Notes: generated by a model from the sequence alone, not told the origin. Shown: positions 17,642-28,792, numbered from the stretch's first letter. The stretch is 64,000 nt of DNA from Chryseobacterium limigenitum (GCF_900114875.1 NZ_FPKW01000005.1:124001-188000), one strand, 5' to 3'. Numbers and translations: made by a program.

Positions 17642-20600
17642 ATGAGTTTTTTAAACAAAGTTCTTAAAGGGTTTTTGGGAGACAAGAAAGCGCAGGACCT
17701 AAAGGAAGTAAAAAAAGTTGTAACAAAAATCAAAGCTGTTGAACCAAATATTCAGCAATTGTCTGATGATGGCTTAAGAGAGAAAACTGCTGAATTTAAA
17801 AATAAAATAAAAACAGCAACAAGTAACATCACAGCGCAGATAGAACAGATTAAAGAGCAGATAAAAAATTCGACCAATGTTGATGAAAAAGAAGCTCTTT
17901 TCTCACAAATTGAGTCTCTCAAAAAAGATTCATACGAAATCGAGGAGAAAGTTCTTAGCCAGATTCTTCCTGAAGCTTTTGCATTAGTAAAAGAAACAGC
18001 AAGAAGATGGGCAGAAAACGGAGAGATCCGTGTAGCTGCCACTCAAATGGACAGAGAACTTGCTGCAACTAAAGATTTCGTTGAAATCCAGGGAGATCAA
18101 GCCGTTTGGAAAAGCTCATGGGATGCAGCCGGAACTCCTGTAGTCTGGGATATGGTCCACTATGATGTTCAGTTTATCGGAGGGGTTATTCTTCACAGCG
18201 GTAAAATTGCCGAAATGGCAACCGGTGAGGGTAAAACTTTGGTAGGAACATTACCTATTTACTTAAATGCACTTCCTGAAAGAGGGGTTCACGTTGTAAC
18301 GGTGAATGATTATCTTGCAAAAAGAGACTCCGCCTGGATGGGGCCATTATATCAGTTCCACGGAATGAGCATCGATTGTATCGATAATCATCAGCCGAAC
18401 TCAGACGGAAGAAGAAAAGCATACAATTCAGACATTACTTATGGAACAAATAACGAATTCGGTTTCGATTATTTGAGAGATAACATGGTAACTTCACCTT
18501 CAGAATTGGTACAAAGAGAATTAAACTTTGCTATCGTGGATGAGGTTGACTCTGTTTTGGTAGATGACGCAAGAACGCCATTGATCATTTCTGGTCCGGT
18601 TCCTCAGGGAGACAGACAGGAATTTGATGTTCTTAAACCTTCTATCGACAGAATCGTTGAAGTTCAAAAGAAAACCGTTTCTGCAATTTTTAATGAAGCT
18701 AAAAAATTAATCGCTGCAGGAAATACTAAGGAGGGAGGATTTAAATTACTTCAGTCTTACAGAGGTTTGCCTAAAAACAGACAGCTAATCAAGTTCTTAT
18801 CTGAAAGCGGAAACAGAGCATTGCTTCAAAAAGTAGAAGCTCAGTACATGCAGGATAACAACCGTGATATGCCGATCGTGGATAAAGATCTTTATTTCGT
18901 GATCGAGGAGAAAAACAATCAGGTTGACCTTACAGACAAAGGTGTTGAATACATGTCTCAAGGAAATTCCGATCAAAACTTCTTCGTTCTTCCGGATATC
19001 GGAACTGAAATTGCTGAAGTTGAAGCTAAAAATTTAACGAAAGAAGAAGAATTCGAAGCTAAAGAAAAACTATTCTCTGATTTTGCTGAAAAATCTGAGC
19101 GTGTACACACAATGAGTCAGTTATTGAAAGCATATACATTATTCGAAAAAGATGATGAGTATGTAGTAATTGACGGTGAAGTAAAAATCGTTGACGAGCA
19201 AACAGGTCGTATCATGGAAGGACGTCGTTATTCAGACGGTCTGCACCAGGCGATTGAAGCTAAAGAAAACGTAAAAATTGAAGCTGCAACGCAAACTTTT
19301 GCAACTGTAACGCTTCAAAACTACTTCCGTATGTACAACAAACTTACGGGAATGACGGGTACTGCTGAAACTGAAGCAGGAGAACTTTGGGAAATCTACA
19401 AATTAGATGTTGTGGTAATTCCTACAAACCGTTCTATTTTAAGAGACGACAAACAGGATTTAGTTTTCAAAACTAACAGAGAAAAATATAACGCGGTAAT
19501 TGAAGAGATTGAAAAATTAACAGCAGCAAGAAGACCTGTATTGGTTGGTACAACGTCTGTTGAAATTTCTCAGTTGCTTTCAAAAGCCCTTCAGTTAAGA
19601 AAAATCCCGCACCAGGTATTGAACGCGAAACTTCATAAGAAGGAAGCAGAAATCGTTGCAGGAGCAGGACAGCCTGGAGTTGTAACGATTGCAACCAACA
19701 TGGCAGGTCGTGGTACGGATATCAAACTTACGAAAGAAGTAAAAGAAGCCGGAGGTTTAGCCATTATCGGTACTGAAAGACACGATTCTAGACGTGTTGA
19801 CAGACAGTTAAGAGGTAGAGCGGGACGTCAGGGAGATCCGGGAAGTTCTCAGTTCTATGTATCTCTTGAAGATAACTTAATGCGTCTGTTCGGTTCTGAA
19901 AGAATTGCTAAAATGATGGACAGAATGGGTCATAAAGATGGTGAAGTTATTCAGCATTCAATGATCAGTAAATCTATCGAAAGAGCGCAGAAAAAAGTAG
20001 AAGAAAATAACTTCGGAACAAGAAAGAGACTTCTTGAGTATGATGACGTAATGAACAAACAACGTGACGTAATCTACAAAAGAAGAAAGAACGCTTTATT
20101 CGGGGATCACTTGAAATACGATATCACCAACATGATTTTCGATGTTGCTAATTCTATCGTGACGAAAGGAAAAGCAAACGGAAGTTATAAAGATTTTGAA
20201 TTTGAAGTAATCAAACATTTCACAATGGCTTCTCCTGTTTCTGAAAGTGATTTTGGCAACAAACAAGTTCCTGAATTAACGAATATCTTATTCAAAGCTG
20301 CTCAGGAAGATTACAATATGAAACTGAACTTATTGAAAGAGAAATCATTCCCTATTATTGAGAATGTGTATCAAAATCAGGGTTCAATGTTTAAAATGAT
20401 CCAGGTTCCTTTCACAGACGGACACAAAACAATGACTATCGTAGCTGATCTTAAAGAAGCTCATGATACTCAATGTGAAAGTCTGATCAACGATTTTGAA
20501 AAGAATATCACTTTATCAATTATCGATGAAAACTGGAAGCTTCACCTTCGTGAGATGGATGATCTAAGAAAATCTTCTCAGGGAGCTGTTTATGAGCAAA

Positions 20601-20713
20601 AAGATCCGCTTGTAATTTACAAACAAGAATCTTTCCACTTATTCAGCGAAATGATTGATAAATTAAATAAAGAAATTATTTCATTCTTATACAAAGGAGA
20701 AATTCCTGCTTAA
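17642..20713 (+). CDS. secA: Preprotein translocase ATPase SecA
   Basis: SecA drives preproteins through SecYEG. The 1023-residue product shows the nucleotide-binding domain 1 motif MATGEGKTL near residue 192, the [15 protein letters not shown] helicase motif, [12 protein letters not shown], and [10 protein letters not shown], followed by the helical scaffold and wing regions. It is longer than E. coli SecA because of insertions after the first ATPase motifs, as usual in Bacteroidota. It ends FLYKGEIPA without the C-terminal zinc-binding tail that binds SecB. A strong terminator follows, so it is a single gene. Confidence 0.97.
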   Translation: MSFLNKVLKGFLGDKKAQDLKEVKKVVTKIKAVEPNIQQLSDDGLREKTAEFKNKIKTATSNITAQIEQIKEQIKNSTNVDEKEALFSQIESLKKDSYEIEEKVLSQILPEAFALVKETARRWAENGEIRVAATQMDRELAATKDFVEIQGDQAVWKSSWDAAGTPVVWDMVHYDVQFIGGVILHSGKIAEMATGEGKTLVGTLPIYLNALPERGVHVVTVNDYLAKRDSAWMGPLYQFHGMSIDCIDNHQPNSDGRRKAYNSDITYGTNNEFGFDYLRDNMVTSPSELVQRELNFAIVDEVDSVLVDDARTPLIISGPVPQGDRQEFDVLKPSIDRIVEVQKKTVSAIFNEAKKLIAAGNTKEGGFKLLQSYRGLPKNRQLIKFLSESGNRALLQKVEAQYMQDNNRDMPIVDKDLYFVIEEKNNQVDLTDKGVEYMSQGNSDQNFFVLPDIGTEIAEVEAKNLTKEEEFEAKEKLFSDFAEKSERVHTMSQLLKAYTLFEKDDEYVVIDGEVKIVDEQTGRIMEGRRYSDGLHQAIEAKENVKIEAATQTFATVTLQNYFRMYNKLTGMTGTAETEAGELWEIYKLDVVVIPTNRSILRDDKQDLVFKTNREKYNAVIEEIEKLTAARRPVLVGTTSVEISQLLSKALQLRKIPHQVLNAKLHKKEAEIVAGAGQPGVVTIATNMAGRGTDIKLTKEVKEAGGLAIIGTERHDSRRVDRQLRGRAGRQGDPGSSQFYVSLEDNLMRLFGSERIAKMMDRMGHKDGEVIQHSMISKSIERAQKKVEENNFGTRKRLLEYDDVMNKQRDVIYKRRKNALFGDHLKYDITNMIFDVANSIVTKGKANGSYKDFEFEVIKHFTMASPVSESDFGNKQVPELTNILFKAAQEDYNMKLNLLKEKSFPIIENVYQNQGSMFKMIQVPFTDGHKTMTIVADLKEAHDTQCESLINDFEKNITLSIIDENWKLHLREMDDLRKSSQGAVYEQKDPLVIYKQESFHLFSEMIDKLNKEIISFLYKGEIPA

Positions 20714-20733
20714 GAAATAATTAATTATAGAAT

Positions 20734-20767
20734 AAAAACCGCTCCAGCACTGCTTGGAGCGGTTTTT
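20734..20767 (+). terminator. secA terminator
   Basis: AAAAACCGCTCCA and TGGAGCGGTTTTT, a perfect 13-bp stem with an 8-nt loop, ending in a T run. It starts 20 nt after the secA stop codon. Confidence 0.9.
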
Positions 20768-20837
20768 TGTTATTTAGTGGATAATATAGGTATGATAAAT
20801 ATCAATCTTATAATTTATTTAGAATAATTAAAAACAA

Positions 20838-20845
20838 TATATTTG
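20838..20845 (+). promoter_or_regulatory. -7 box of the iron-uptake locus
   Basis: TATATTTG, a perfect TAnnTTTG match, 17 nt upstream of the first TonB receptor ATG. No Fur-box-like palindrome was recognised in the 100 nt upstream, but iron control would be expected from the gene content. Confidence 0.6.
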
Positions 20846-20862
20846 CAGAAAATTAGACTTTC

Positions 20863-23040
20863 ATGAAAAATGTACTGATCTGTGCCTCATTGTTGAGTTC
20901 AATGCTGACTTATGCGCAGGAAAAGGATTCTACAAAATCGAAAGATATTGAAGAAGTTGTAGTCAACGGAAAATACTATCAAAAATATAAACTGAATGAA
21001 GTTTCAGGTTCTTTAAGATTACAGACTCCAATTATGGAGCTTCCACAGAACGTACAATCAATCAGTTCGCAAGTATTAGCAGATCAGATTACATTAAATA
21101 TGTCTGAAGGAATTGTAAGAAACGTAAGTGGAGCCAGAAAAGTAGAACACTGGGATAACGTATATTCTAACGTATTCATGAGAGGAGCAAGTATTGCAAC
21201 TTATATGAACGGGATGAACGTTTCTTCAACTTGGGGTCCGATCAATCCTGATGCTTCAATTATCGACAGAATAGAATTTGTAAAAGGTCCGGCAGGTTTT
21301 ATGGGTTCAATGGGAGATCCGGCTGGTTTCTATAACATTGTAACTAAAAAACCTACAGGGAAATTTCAGAATTCTGTAAGATTTACAACAGGAAGTTATA
21401 ATCTTTTCAGAGGTGAAGCAGATCTAGACGGCGTCATTGTAAAAAATGGAGTGCTGGATTACCGTTTAAACTTAATGGGTAGCACAAATGGGTCTTGGGT
21501 AGAAAATGACAAAACAAAAAAGATAATTGTTGCTCCATCCTTAACTTTCAGACCAACAAAAACTACGACATTAACGGCTCAATATAATTATCAGTTCTTA
21601 AACTTTTCTCAGCCAGGAGCCTATTTAATGTCTAAGGACGGATATGCATCATTAAATGTTCATACCAACTTTAATGACAAAAACTTCAAGGAAACTGAAG
21701 TGAAAGATCAAAGTTTATTCCTGACATTAGATCAAAAATTATTCAAAGACTGGACTTGGAGTACCCAATATGCCTACATGGATATGAACTACGACGGTGG
21801 TTCTTGGTGGGGAAGTTTTGATACAAATAACAGCAACATATTCAACAGAACATTAAGCAACTGGCAGGCTGTTGGGAAAAATCACATTTTCCAAACGTAT
21901 GTAAGAGGTAGCTTAAAAACAGGAAATATTGTTCACAAAGTAATTGCCGGTTTTGATTACGGAGACAGAAAATACAACGCAGATTTTTCAGGATATTCAA
22001 AAATTGCAGACGGAGTAGAGACTGCAATTTATCCAATTAATATTCACAATCCTCAATATGGCGTAGATCCGTCTACTCTTCCTGCTGATAGTTTCTACAC
22101 ATTAAGCACTGCAGCGCCTTTCTATAATGACCAGGGAGTAAAATACACTTCTTATTACGCTCAGGATCAAATAGAAATGTTCGATAATAAACTGCGTCTT
22201 ACATTAGCCGGAAGATATACAAGTGGTAAAACATATGCAGGCTATCCTAATCTAGGTGAAGTTAAACCTGATACTGCTGGAGAATTTACACCTAGAGTTG
22301 GGGTAAGTTATTCTTTCAATGAAAATTTCTCGGCATACGGAGTTTTTGATAAAACATTTGTTCCACAATCTGCAATACAATATTCTGATACTAATCCTAA
22401 AGGAGAACCTCTTACTACTCCTTTCAAAGGTCAGAACTTAGAGGTTGGGATTAAAAAAGATTGGTTTGGCGGTAAATGGAATTCAACTTTTGCTATTTAT
22501 GAGATCACAAGACAAAATATCTTTACAGCTGACCCAGTACATTCAACTTCAGGATTTTCTGTAGCAACCGGAGAACAAAGAGCAAGAGGTTTTGAAGCTG
22601 ATATTAAAGGAGAGATTGTAAAAGGATTAAATGTTGTCATCAACTATGCTTATACAGACGCAAAAACGGTAAAAGACAATGATGCTGCAAGAATCGGTCA
22701 ACAATCTCCGGGAAATGCTAAAAATGTGCAAAATACATGGTTAAGCTACAGATTTGAAAATGGTATGTTAAATGGATTTGGAATTTCTGCAGGATATCAA
22801 TATCAGGGAGGAAGACAATCTTGGTTTGGAACTTCAGCAAAGCAGGATCAGACTCTTGAAGATTACTTTGATACGAACTTTGGAATTTCTTATACCGCTA
22901 AAAAATTCGATGTCAATCTAATTTTAAACAATGTTCTAAACAGAAAATTATATAGTGGATACAGAAACGATGACGGTTCATACGCCTGGATCTACAACGC
23001 TCCTAGAAACTGGAGACTTTCAATAGGATACAAATTTTAA
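20863..23040 (+). CDS. TonB-dependent siderophore receptor (FhuA/FpvA-like)
   Basis: A 725-residue outer-membrane receptor. It begins with a signal peptide (MKNVLICASLLSSMLTYAQ), then a TonB-box-like DIEEVVVNG. The plug domain contains ELPQNVQSISSQVL and VKGPAGFMGSMGDPAGFYNIVTKKP, the form typical of siderophore receptors, and the C-terminus ends PRNWRLSIGYKF with the final phenylalanine of beta-barrel proteins. It is the first gene of a receptor-PepSY-receptor-PepSY set and is predicted to import a ferric siderophore with TonB-ExbBD, which are not in the window. The siderophore is unknown. Confidence 0.92.
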   Translation: MKNVLICASLLSSMLTYAQEKDSTKSKDIEEVVVNGKYYQKYKLNEVSGSLRLQTPIMELPQNVQSISSQVLADQITLNMSEGIVRNVSGARKVEHWDNVYSNVFMRGASIATYMNGMNVSSTWGPINPDASIIDRIEFVKGPAGFMGSMGDPAGFYNIVTKKPTGKFQNSVRFTTGSYNLFRGEADLDGVIVKNGVLDYRLNLMGSTNGSWVENDKTKKIIVAPSLTFRPTKTTTLTAQYNYQFLNFSQPGAYLMSKDGYASLNVHTNFNDKNFKETEVKDQSLFLTLDQKLFKDWTWSTQYAYMDMNYDGGSWWGSFDTNNSNIFNRTLSNWQAVGKNHIFQTYVRGSLKTGNIVHKVIAGFDYGDRKYNADFSGYSKIADGVETAIYPINIHNPQYGVDPSTLPADSFYTLSTAAPFYNDQGVKYTSYYAQDQIEMFDNKLRLTLAGRYTSGKTYAGYPNLGEVKPDTAGEFTPRVGVSYSFNENFSAYGVFDKTFVPQSAIQYSDTNPKGEPLTTPFKGQNLEVGIKKDWFGGKWNSTFAIYEITRQNIFTADPVHSTSGFSVATGEQRARGFEADIKGEIVKGLNVVINYAYTDAKTVKDNDAARIGQQSPGNAKNVQNTWLSYRFENGMLNGFGISAGYQYQGGRQSWFGTSAKQDQTLEDYFDTNFGISYTAKKFDVNLILNNVLNRKLYSGYRNDDGSYAWIYNAPRNWRLSIGYKF

Positions 23041-23080
23041 ATAAACAAAAATTAGCCCCTCAAAAGGTTAACTTTTTGAT

Positions 23081-24286
23081 ATGAAGAAAAAACATCATCA
23101 TAAGAAGAAGGTTTCTTCAACAAAGAAATGGTCTGCCAAACTGCATTTGTGGTTTGGTTTGTCCGTTGGGCTTATTGTGTTCATTGTTTCTTTGACGGGA
23201 ACGATGTATATTTTTAAAGAAGAAATTCAGAGTCAGCTTAGAAAAGATGACATTTTTGTAAAAGCTGAGACAATTTCTCAACAACCTTTGTCAATTGAGG
23301 TTCTTCGTGAAAAAGTTGCTTTGGAGATCAATGAAAAATATCCGATCAGTTCGGTTGAAATTCCTTTAGATAAAAACAAATCTTATGAATTTCTTTATTA
23401 CGAAAAGGATAAAAAGGCATGGAATTATTTTGATGAAGTAAAAGTCAACAAATTAATCTACGTAAACCAATACACAGGTCAGATTCTTGGGATTTATAAT
23501 GAAAAGTATGACCTCTTCCCTATTTTAAAGGCCATCCATTGGAGCTTACTGTTAAATTCAGATTGGGGGAAATATGTAATCGGAATTCCCGTCGTTTTAT
23601 TCATCATCATGCTGATCACAGGAATTATTCTTTGGTGGCCGCAGAACAAAAAAACGAGAAAAAGACGTTTCTCTTTCGATTGGAAAAACGTAAAAACCTG
23701 GAAACGTAAGAACTATGACCTTCACAATATCTTAGGGTTTTATGCTTCGTTTATTGCTTTAATACTAAGTTTATCAGGAATTTACTTTGCCTATCCTTGG
23801 ATAAAAAACACATTCAATTTTGCATTATCCGGCTCCATTGAGCTTCCAAAAGAGAAAGAAATAAAATCTCCCGACTCGCTTTTAGCAAAAAACAATGCAG
23901 TTTTCGATCTTACTGCAGAGGAAACAAGAAAATTATACTCAACCTCATCAAGTTTCAGAATTCCATTAAACGGAAAAAATAAAAAAGGAAAAGAATTAAA
24001 AAACATTCCGGTTTCCGTGTATGGTGAAGACGGAAAATTTGCCATCAGAAATCAATTGGTTTTTGATAAATATTCAGGGAAATTATTAGCCAATAAACCT
24101 CATCAAAACTTAAGCAACGCAGAAAAATACGCCAACGCCAACTATGACATTCACACAGGATCATACTTTGGACTGTTTGGGAAAATTATCTGGTTTATCG
24201 CAGGACTTATCTGCACATCATTGCCTGTTACAGGGTTTTTAGTATGGCTTGGAAAACAAAAGAAAAAAGGAATTAAGACACTATAA
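23081..24286 (+). CDS. PepSY-associated transmembrane protein (putative ferric-siderophore reductase)
   Basis: A 401-residue inner-membrane protein with four membrane helices: LWFGLSVGLIVFIVSLTGTMY, then WGKYVIGIPVVLFIIMLITGIILWWP, LHNILGFYASFIALILSLSG, and a last helix ending in ICTSLPVTGFLVWLGK. A PepSY-type periplasmic part lies between the first and second helices, and histidines sit next to the helices (AIHWS, LHNI, DIHTGS). Such proteins follow siderophore receptors and are thought to reduce the imported iron. The stop codon overlaps the next ATG by one base, so translation is coupled to the second receptor. Confidence 0.9.
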   Translation: MKKKHHHKKKVSSTKKWSAKLHLWFGLSVGLIVFIVSLTGTMYIFKEEIQSQLRKDDIFVKAETISQQPLSIEVLREKVALEINEKYPISSVEIPLDKNKSYEFLYYEKDKKAWNYFDEVKVNKLIYVNQYTGQILGIYNEKYDLFPILKAIHWSLLLNSDWGKYVIGIPVVLFIIMLITGIILWWPQNKKTRKRRFSFDWKNVKTWKRKNYDLHNILGFYASFIALILSLSGIYFAYPWIKNTFNFALSGSIELPKEKEIKSPDSLLAKNNAVFDLTAEETRKLYSTSSSFRIPLNGKNKKGKELKNIPVSVYGEDGKFAIRNQLVFDKYSGKLLANKPHQNLSNAEKYANANYDIHTGSYFGLFGKIIWFIAGLICTSLPVTGFLVWLGKQKKKGIKTL

Positions 24287-26397
24287 TGAGAAAATTAACG
24301 CTATCTGTAGCTTGTTTAGCTACCATTTCAGCATTTGGACAGGTAAAAGACAGCATCAATACAAAAGATATGGATGAGGTTGTTTTAACGGCATCCAGAA
24401 AAAGAGAAAACATTAAAGAAATACCGAGCTCAATAACTATCGTTGGAGAGAAACAGGTTCAGTCACAATTGACTGTTAATTCAGATATTACAAGCATTTT
24501 ACAATATACCGTTCCGAGTTTGGCAACAAGCTCAGGACAAACCTCCAATACAGGGCAAACCCTTCGTGGGCGTCAGGTTTTGGTTTTAATTGACGGTATT
24601 CCACAGTCTACTCCGCTTCGAAACGGTGCAAGAGATTTAAGATCTATTGATCCTTCTGTGATTGAAAGAATTGAGGTGATCAAAGGAGCTTCATCCATCT
24701 ACGGAAATGGCGCCGACGGAGGAATTATCAATTATATCACAAGAAGAAGCAAATCCGACAAGAAAATCTCGGGAATTTCACAGTTTGGAATTACCGGTCA
24801 GCAATATGGAGGAACATTAGGCTACAGAGCAAGTCAGCTTTTATCAGGAAAGATCAGTAAGTTTGATTATGTAGTTTCATTGGCTTATGAAAAAACAGGG
24901 TATATGAAAGACGCAGATGGCGTAAATCTGAGCCCGACCTACAGCACAGCCAAAATGAACAATTACAACGGAATGTTGAAATTAGGTTATTCCATCAATG
25001 ATAATCAAAGAATTGAAGCTTCCTACATCGGTTATGCTTCAAAATCTGACTTAAATTTAGGTTTAAAAACAGGAAAATACGGAGTTATCCCAACCATCGG
25101 AGAAGGAGAAGGAAAAAATCTGGAAACAACTCCGCAGGGAACACCAAGAAACCACAATTTCAAAGTAAGCTATGACAATAAAAACCTGTGGAAAGGAACT
25201 TCATTAAACGTAAACCTTTACTTACAGGATTTCAGAACCGTTTACGGATACAGCGATACTTTCCTGAATGGCGGACAATCGAATGTTATTTCAAAAAAAA
25301 CAGGAGCAAGAGCCAATTTCGACACCCAATTATGGAATGCTAAAAATTCTCAGGGTGAAATGATCTATGGTTTAGATGTGTTGAATGATCAAACCGTTCA
25401 AAAACTGGAAGACGGCCGCTACTGGACTCCTGACATGAACATGACCAACATCGCGCCTTTCCTTTTGGTTAAAGTTGATTTAATGAAAAAATTAACGATA
25501 AAAGGAGGTTTGCGATATGAAAACATTGCCGTAAAAGTTGGTGACTTCAACACACTTTCTACCGTTAAAAGTGACGGAACTTTCACCAAAAGCATTTTTG
25601 TAACAGGCGGAGATCTAAAATACAATGCCTTAGTTGGAAACGTCGGAGTCCGTTACAATATCGAAAATTATATCAATTTATTCGGAAGCTTTTCTCAGGC
25701 CTACTCGATCAACGAATTGGGAAGAATTTTAAGAACCTCAACAGAGGGAACGATCCAAAATCTTGAAACAAAGCCAATCATTGTCAACAACTATGAATTT
25801 GGGGCTACAGGACAGATCTCAAAATGGATCAATTATGAAATCACTTCTTATGTGAGTACTTCAAAACTGGGCGCTACATTTATTCAAAGTCCGGACAGAG
25901 CGTTAACGATTCAAAGATCACCCGAAGTGGTGTATGGTGTGGAAGGATTTTTACATTTCACACCTACCAAATGGATTAATTTTGGAGGAAGCTACAGTTG
26001 GATGGAAGGAATTACCTCTATAAAAGATGACGGAGATTATTCAGCTAAAATCAACAACAGCAGAATTTCTGCACCAAAAGTTTTAGCCTATGTTCAGGTA
26101 AGACCAATACAATCTTTATCTGTTGGCCTTGATATGTTACATGCTTTTGCACAGAACAGATTCGAGCCTAATGCCAAAGGTTTATATGCCTACGGAGAAG
26201 GAAAGGTTCCTGATTACACTGTTTTCAACCTAAAATCAAGCTATGAAGTGAACCAAAACTGGAAAGTTTCTTTAGGTATCGAAAACCTTTTCAACAAAAA
26301 CTATCAGCCTGCAATTGCATGGTGGGGAGCAAGAGATGCTGATTTCACCAACTCGTTAGGAATGAGAGGGATGTTCATGGTTGAGTATAAATTTTAA
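24286..26397 (+). CDS. TonB-dependent receptor (second)
   Basis: A 703-residue outer-membrane receptor with signal peptide MRKLTLSVACLATISAFGQ, a TonB-box-like DMDEVVLTASRK, and the plug motifs KEIPSSITIVG, GQTLRGRQVLVLIDG and IERIEVIKGASSIYGNGADGG. The barrel ends in MRGMFMVEYKF. It differs from the first receptor in its plug and lacks the siderophore-type MGDPAG loop, so it may take a different iron or haem-type ligand. The 1-nt overlap with the preceding PepSY gene shows that it belongs to the same operon. Confidence 0.92.
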   Translation: MRKLTLSVACLATISAFGQVKDSINTKDMDEVVLTASRKRENIKEIPSSITIVGEKQVQSQLTVNSDITSILQYTVPSLATSSGQTSNTGQTLRGRQVLVLIDGIPQSTPLRNGARDLRSIDPSVIERIEVIKGASSIYGNGADGGIINYITRRSKSDKKISGISQFGITGQQYGGTLGYRASQLLSGKISKFDYVVSLAYEKTGYMKDADGVNLSPTYSTAKMNNYNGMLKLGYSINDNQRIEASYIGYASKSDLNLGLKTGKYGVIPTIGEGEGKNLETTPQGTPRNHNFKVSYDNKNLWKGTSLNVNLYLQDFRTVYGYSDTFLNGGQSNVISKKTGARANFDTQLWNAKNSQGEMIYGLDVLNDQTVQKLEDGRYWTPDMNMTNIAPFLLVKVDLMKKLTIKGGLRYENIAVKVGDFNTLSTVKSDGTFTKSIFVTGGDLKYNALVGNVGVRYNIENYINLFGSFSQAYSINELGRILRTSTEGTIQNLETKPIIVNNYEFGATGQISKWINYEITSYVSTSKLGATFIQSPDRALTIQRSPEVVYGVEGFLHFTPTKWINFGGSYSWMEGITSIKDDGDYSAKINNSRISAPKVLAYVQVRPIQSLSVGLDMLHAFAQNRFEPNAKGLYAYGEGKVPDYTVFNLKSSYEVNQNWKVSLGIENLFNKNYQPAIAWWGARDADFTNSLGMRGMFMVEYKF

Positions 26398-26502
26398 TTA
26401 AGTTTAAAACTTAAACATTAAGAAAATTTCCATTAAAAGCCCACTAATTATAAGTATTCTAAATAAAAATAAAGTCTTGTCTTTGCCGAACTTTAAGAAA
26501 TT

Positions 26503-27711
26503 ATGAAGAAGAAACACCACAAAAAGAAGCCAAATATATTTAAAAAATGGACAGGAAAACTGCATTTGTGGTTGGGTTTAGGTATTGGGTTTTTGATCTT
26601 CATTATCTCCATTACCGGTGCATTATATGTTTTTAAAGATGAAGTTGAGAATATTACCAGAAAAGATGTCATCTATCACAACGAAAAAAATATCGATCAA
26701 AAGCAGATTCTTCCGATCCGTGTATTAGAAAAATCGGTGGATGCTCAGGTTAAAGAAAAATATCCAATTCACTGGGTAAATATTCCTATCGACAAAAAGA
26801 TGTCCTATCAATTCTATTGGTACGAGCATAATACCGATGCGTGGAATTATTTTGATGAATTTCCTATCTATAAAGTTGCTTACGTCAATCCTTATGACGG
26901 AAAAGTTCTAAGAACTTACGACGAAAAAAACGGATTCTTCCAGATTGTAAAAATGATCCACTGGAGTTATTTGTTAAAGCAGGATTGGGGAACATATGTC
27001 GTGGGAATCCCTGTTATCATCTTCGTCATCATGCTTATATCAGGAATCGTTTTATGGTGGCCTAAAAACAAAGCTGCCAGAAAGCAACGTTTTTCATTTA
27101 AATGGAAGAATATCAAAAGCTGGAAAAGAAAGAACTATGACCTTCATAATATCTTAGGGTTTTATGCATCAATTTTTGCTTTAATCTTCTCAATTACAGG
27201 ATTATTTTACGCATTTTTTGTCGTTCAGGCAGCTATCTATGTGATTTTCTCAGGAGGAGAAACAAAATATCCGGATTTCTCCCATATCAAAACAAAAGCT
27301 CCGATAGAGTTGAGAACAGAAACCACATTAGACAAGATCAGTAATGCCGTTAAAGCCAAATATCCTGATTCTTATGGTTTTGCACTTGACCTTGGGCATC
27401 CGCACATGGATGATCACGAACACCCTAATTTCGAGGTTTATGTAAAACATTTATCTTACTCTTATCATAAAAGCAGCAGTCTTATTTTTGATGAAAATTC
27501 AGGTGAACTGCTTCATACTCACGACATGAAAGACAAAAATTTTGGAGAAAAAACGGTTGGAGCCAATTATGACATTCACGTTGGATCTATTTTAGGGTTA
27601 CCTACAAAGATCATTGCCTTCGTTGTAAGTTTGATATGTGCCTCATTACCAGTTACTGGCTTCCTTGTTTGGTGGGGAAGAAGAAAAAAGAAAACGGTAA
27701 AAACTGCTTAA
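26503..27711 (+). CDS. PepSY-associated transmembrane protein (second)
   Basis: A 402-residue protein clearly paralogous to the product of 23081-24286. It shares the lysine/histidine-rich start (MKKKHHKKKPNIFKKWTGKLHLW), the helix pattern, MIHWSYLLKQDWGTYVVGIPV, RKNYDLHNILGFYAS and the ending ICASLPVTGFLVWWGRR. The loop before the last helix is richer in histidine (LGHPHMDDHEHPNF), unlike its paralogue. It is predicted to act in iron reduction together with the second receptor. The 105-nt gap to that receptor gene is AT-rich. Confidence 0.9.
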   Translation: MKKKHHKKKPNIFKKWTGKLHLWLGLGIGFLIFIISITGALYVFKDEVENITRKDVIYHNEKNIDQKQILPIRVLEKSVDAQVKEKYPIHWVNIPIDKKMSYQFYWYEHNTDAWNYFDEFPIYKVAYVNPYDGKVLRTYDEKNGFFQIVKMIHWSYLLKQDWGTYVVGIPVIIFVIMLISGIVLWWPKNKAARKQRFSFKWKNIKSWKRKNYDLHNILGFYASIFALIFSITGLFYAFFVVQAAIYVIFSGGETKYPDFSHIKTKAPIELRTETTLDKISNAVKAKYPDSYGFALDLGHPHMDDHEHPNFEVYVKHLSYSYHKSSSLIFDENSGELLHTHDMKDKNFGEKTVGANYDIHVGSILGLPTKIIAFVVSLICASLPVTGFLVWWGRRKKKTVKTA

Positions 27712-27798
27712 AAAAAAATTGCAATAAATGTTGAGTTAATAATTCATTAATACAATCTTTTTTATATTTTTAACCCTTTAGAATTTATAAGAATAGAA

Positions 27799-28767
27799 AT
27801 GTCATTAATAGATTTATCAAAACACGTTGCCCTAGGAATTGATATTGGAGGTACAACTACCAAATTCGGTGTTGTAAACCACAGAGGTGAAGTTCTTGAA
27901 AAAGGCAATCTAAGCACTGATGCATACGCGACAGTTGAAGAATTCATAGACGCATTGTACGAAAAAGTGCATCCGCTGATTGATAGCTACGGAAAAGAAA
28001 AAAACTTTGACGGAATTGGTGTAGGCGCTCCCAACGGAAATTACTATACCGGAACAATAGAGCAGGCTCCCAATTTACCATGGAAAGGCGTGATCCCGTT
28101 TGGTAAATTAATGACTGAAAAGTTCGGTTTACCTACTACAATAACTAATGATGCTAATGCAGCCGCTTTTGGCGAAATGCTTTTCGGAGCAGCTCGCGGA
28201 ATGAAAGATTTCATTATGATCACATTGGGAACAGGCGTAGGAAGCGGAATTGTTTCAAGTGGTAAATTGATCTACGGACATGATGGATTCGCAGGTGAAC
28301 TTGGACACACGATTGTAAAACCAGGTGGAAGAAAACACTGGAGTACAGGATCTGAAGGAAGTCTGGAAGCATACGCCTCTGCAACAGGAATCGCAATTAC
28401 AGCAAAAAAGATGAGAGCCGAATTCCCGGAATCTATGTTGAGTCAGTTTCCTGAAGAATCAATCAACTCAAAAACGGTACACGAATGTGCTTTGAAAGGA
28501 GATCCCATTTCTATTGAGGTTTTCAGATATACAGGTCAGAAGTTAGGGGAAGCATTGGCAAATTTTGTGATGTTCTCTTCCCCGGAAGCTATTCTTTTAT
28601 TTGGAGGAGTAATTAAAGCCGGAGATTTTATTCTGAAACCCGCTAAGCTTCATATGGAAAGAAACCTTCTTCCGATTTTTAGAAATAAAGTAAAATTGGT
28701 TTTCAGTGAACTGGACGAAGCAGATGCAGCTATTTTAGGAGCAAGTGCTTTGGTTTGGGAAAAATAA
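27799..28767 (+). CDS. ROK family sugar kinase (glucokinase-like) without zinc cysteines
   Basis: A 322-residue ROK-fold kinase. ALGIDIGGTTTKFGVV is the phosphate-1 ATP motif, FDGIGVGAPNG and ITNDANAAAFGE carry the catalytic Asp-Asn region, and MITLGTGVGSGIV is the second phosphate motif. Most ROK proteins then have a CxCGxxGC zinc site; here the segment reads GRKHWSTGSEGSLEAYAS with no cysteine, a variant I believe is common in flavobacteria. Glucose phosphorylation is the best guess; polyphosphate use or another hexose is possible. Single gene with its own terminator. Confidence 0.85.
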   Translation: MSLIDLSKHVALGIDIGGTTTKFGVVNHRGEVLEKGNLSTDAYATVEEFIDALYEKVHPLIDSYGKEKNFDGIGVGAPNGNYYTGTIEQAPNLPWKGVIPFGKLMTEKFGLPTTITNDANAAAFGEMLFGAARGMKDFIMITLGTGVGSGIVSSGKLIYGHDGFAGELGHTIVKPGGRKHWSTGSEGSLEAYASATGIAITAKKMRAEFPESMLSQFPEESINSKTVHECALKGDPISIEVFRYTGQKLGEALANFVMFSSPEAILLFGGVIKAGDFILKPAKLHMERNLLPIFRNKVKLVFSELDEADAAILGASALVWEK

Positions 28768-28792
28768 TTGAAAAACATATTAAATATAATTG

